This document shows, piece after piece, positions 62,733-64,000 of a stretch of 64,000 bases of DNA. The stretch covers positions 62,001 through 126,000 of the forward strand of contig NZ_JACXBU010000011.1 in assembly GCF_014700075.1 (NCBI RefSeq), given 5' to 3'. Position 1 is the first letter of the stretch, and every line of letters starts with the position of its first letter. The DNA is from Pseudomonas sp. JM0905a. Its GTDB lineage: Bacteria > Pseudomonadota > Gammaproteobacteria > Pseudomonadales > Pseudomonadaceae. The translations under genes were made by a program, and so were the position numbers. The notes below the pieces were generated by a model. That model had not been told where the DNA came from. It searched no databases and saw only the letters and a list, made by a program, of their open reading frames with translations.

Positions 62733-63155
62733 TCAGGGAATCTCGAAGGTCACTTCGATATTGCCGCGGGTGGCCTTGGAGTATGGGCAGAGTTGGTGGG
62801 CTGCTTCCACCAGGCGGGCTTTGACGTCAGTGGCCAGGCCAGGCAGTTCGACGGTCAGTTTCGCCGCCAGGGCGAAGCCACCGTCAGCGGTATTACCCAG
62901 AGCGATGTCGGCGGCTACCGCCACGTCATCCGGAAGGCGGATCGATTGGGCCTGGCCGGCGCGACGCAGGGCGCCAATGAAACAGGCTGACCAGCCCACG
63001 CCCAGCAGCTGCTCCGGGTTGGTACCCGGCCGCCCCGAGCCGGGCGGGCTCAGACGCACGACGAGTTCGCCGTCGGAGGATTTGCCTTGGCCGTCACGGC
63101 CGCCGGTGGTCCGGGTCTGGCCGGTATAGAGGGTCTTTTCAAGAATCGCGGTCAT
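62733..63155 (-). CDS. Organic hydroperoxide resistance protein (Ohr/OsmC)
   Basis: This 140-residue Ohr-family peroxidase has two active-site Cys: SACFIGALRRA (about residue 59) and AHQLCPYSKATRGN (about 123). The start ILEKTLYTGQTRTTGGRDGQ is the Ohr signature. It reduces organic hydroperoxides with lipoamide. GGAG lies 7 nt before the second of two adjacent ATGs, which I took as the start. No OhrR (MarR) gene is adjacent. Confidence 0.92.
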   Translation of the reverse strand: MTAILEKTLYTGQTRTTGGRDGQGKSSDGELVVRLSPPGSGRPGTNPEQLLGVGWSACFIGALRRAGQAQSIRLPDDVAVAADIALGNTADGGFALAAKLTVELPGLATDVKARLVEAAHQLCPYSKATRGNIEVTFEIP

Positions 63156-63208
63156 CATTCAACTCCACTCGGTAGATACGCCGGCAATCACCGGCAGCAG
63201 CTTGCGCC

Positions 63209-63955
63209 TCAGGCGCGGGTGCCAAGCAGCACGCCTTGGGCACGCAGGTTTTCCAGCAGGGCCAGGCCCTGCGGCAGGATGGATTCGGTCTCCGCGCCAA
63301 TGGCTTCGGCCAGGGCGTCCAGGTGATTCCGGCCTGTGCAGCTCCGCTCCTGCAGCGATTCCAGCATTGCATGGGCCAAGGGCGCCAGGCGGGAGAAATG
63401 CACCTTCTGGTCGGCGCCACGGCGCGCCAGGACCAGGGTCGGCTGCTCGGGCACTTGCTGCGGCAAGTAATCAGGGCTGATCTCGGTCACCGGCCATTGG
63501 TAAGCCAGCGGCCAGGCCAGGTTCGACAACACGGGCTCCCCTTCGAGCAGGTCGCCCTCGGGATCGTGCCCCGGCTCTGGGCTGTCGCTCAGCAGCAGGG
63601 CGGCCTCCACCCACTCGTAATGGGCCAGTTCCACCACCCAGGGCGGCAGATCGTGGGCATCCCCTCCACCTTCCGCCAGAAAGTCGACGAACTCTCCCGA
63701 AATTTCGGTGAACAAGGGCGTCTGACAGCGGTATCGCGCATAAAAGGTATCGACCAGCGCCCGCCACTTCTCGGCACCGAGGCTGGCACGGAGCACCGGG
63801 AAGCCGCCCGACAGCAGCGACTCCACATTGCCGAAGAACAACTGCCGGTACACTGCCAGGCGGCGCGCCTCGATGCCAGGCGGCGGCGCGTTGTTCTGTG
63901 GGTCGCGCACGTAGCGGGCCAGGCTCATCAGCTGGTCATGCAGGACTTCATGCAC
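63209..63955 (-). CDS. DUF2063 (HvfC/BufC-type) protein
   Basis: This 248-residue protein has an N-terminal DUF2063 helical domain (about 10-105: RRLAVYRQLFFGNVESLLSGGFPVLRASLGAEKWRALVDTFYARYRC-type signature) followed by a C-terminal part rich in beta-strands. DUF2063 proteins assist DUF692 iron enzymes in making modified, metal-binding peptides (bufferins). The start is a GTG with GGAGG six bases upstream. It overlaps the end of the upstream reading frame by eight bases, so it is co-translated with it. Confidence 0.85.
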   Translation of the reverse strand: MHEVLHDQLMSLARYVRDPQNNAPPPGIEARRLAVYRQLFFGNVESLLSGGFPVLRASLGAEKWRALVDTFYARYRCQTPLFTEISGEFVDFLAEGGGDAHDLPPWVVELAHYEWVEAALLLSDSPEPGHDPEGDLLEGEPVLSNLAWPLAYQWPVTEISPDYLPQQVPEQPTLVLARRGADQKVHFSRLAPLAHAMLESLQERSCTGRNHLDALAEAIGAETESILPQGLALLENLRAQGVLLGTRA

Positions 63956-64000
63956 GGCGCACCTCCGGCCAGTCGGTGGCAGCCTGCTGCCGCGTGCGGA
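63948..64000 (-). CDS. Partial C-terminus of the gene upstream of DUF2063 (probable DUF692/HvfB)
   Basis: Sixteen codons ending RTRQQAATDWPEVRRA then TGA are visible before the window edge, overlapping the DUF2063 start by eight bases. The overlap and order match DUF692-DUF2063 operons, in which the DUF692 enzyme comes first. The identity cannot be proved from this fragment. Confidence 0.45.
   Translation of the reverse strand, partial: RTRQQAATDWPEVRRA

Overview
The window is high-GC, densely packed bacterial DNA and reads as a chromosomal segment of a Pseudomonas species. Pointers are an OprD-type porin, a CdrA/CdrB-like two-partner adhesin, a DUF2790 protein next to a two-component system, a class C beta-lactamase, an NfsB-type nitroreductase, the TIGR04211 SH3 protein and GCGAATTCATTCGC-type REP sequences. 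No rRNA, tRNA, CRISPR array, insertion sequence or prophage was recognised. It looks like a mosaic of accessory metabolic, stress and surface modules rather than a core housekeeping block.

Left part (1-20500): an AraC regulator diverges from a cysteine hydrolase; DUF429 and ArsR genes follow. Then comes a surface locus: an atypical receiver-HTH-PAS regulator whose phosphoacceptor Asp is Glu, a 2013-residue secreted adhesin with eleven 84-residue MBG-type repeats (four of them tandemly duplicated as a 1008-bp block), its outer-membrane transporter, and a facing nitroreductase/diguanylate cyclase pair. A roughly 970-bp gene-poor interval with two minus-strand terminators separates this from an OprD-family porin. 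A GNAT acetyltransferase and nhaA, which has a leader with competing hairpins, follow.

Middle (20500-39200): an alpha/beta hydrolase; an Lrp regulator diverging from an M20 amidohydrolase and a diaminopropionate ammonia-lyase; TetR plus quinone reductase with a triple operator; CHAD, hotdog thioesterase, RlhA and CAP-domain genes; a chrB-chrA-rhodanese chromate operon; an HxlR regulator; and an EmrA/EmrB/outer-membrane-factor efflux operon whose third gene carries a frameshift.

Right part (39200-64000): nfsB; an outer-membrane protein; a DUF6502-DUF5666 operon beside a Gly/His-rich repeat protein; katG; an acetamidase/formamidase; and a LysR regulator diverging from a tautomerase/FrnE/D-cysteine desulfhydrase cluster. 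The LysR-proximal promoter shares an ungapped 66-bp architecture with the promoter of an SDR gene 5.5 kb away, suggesting a two-promoter regulon. A GlxA-type regulator with its own SDR, ampC without an adjacent ampR, a CcdA-thioredoxin fusion, DUF2790, a two-component system with GATAC direct repeats, DoxX, REP sequences, an Ohr peroxidase and the end of a DUF692/DUF2063 (bufferin-type) operon close the window. Most functions rest on motif recognition by eye; no database search was possible.
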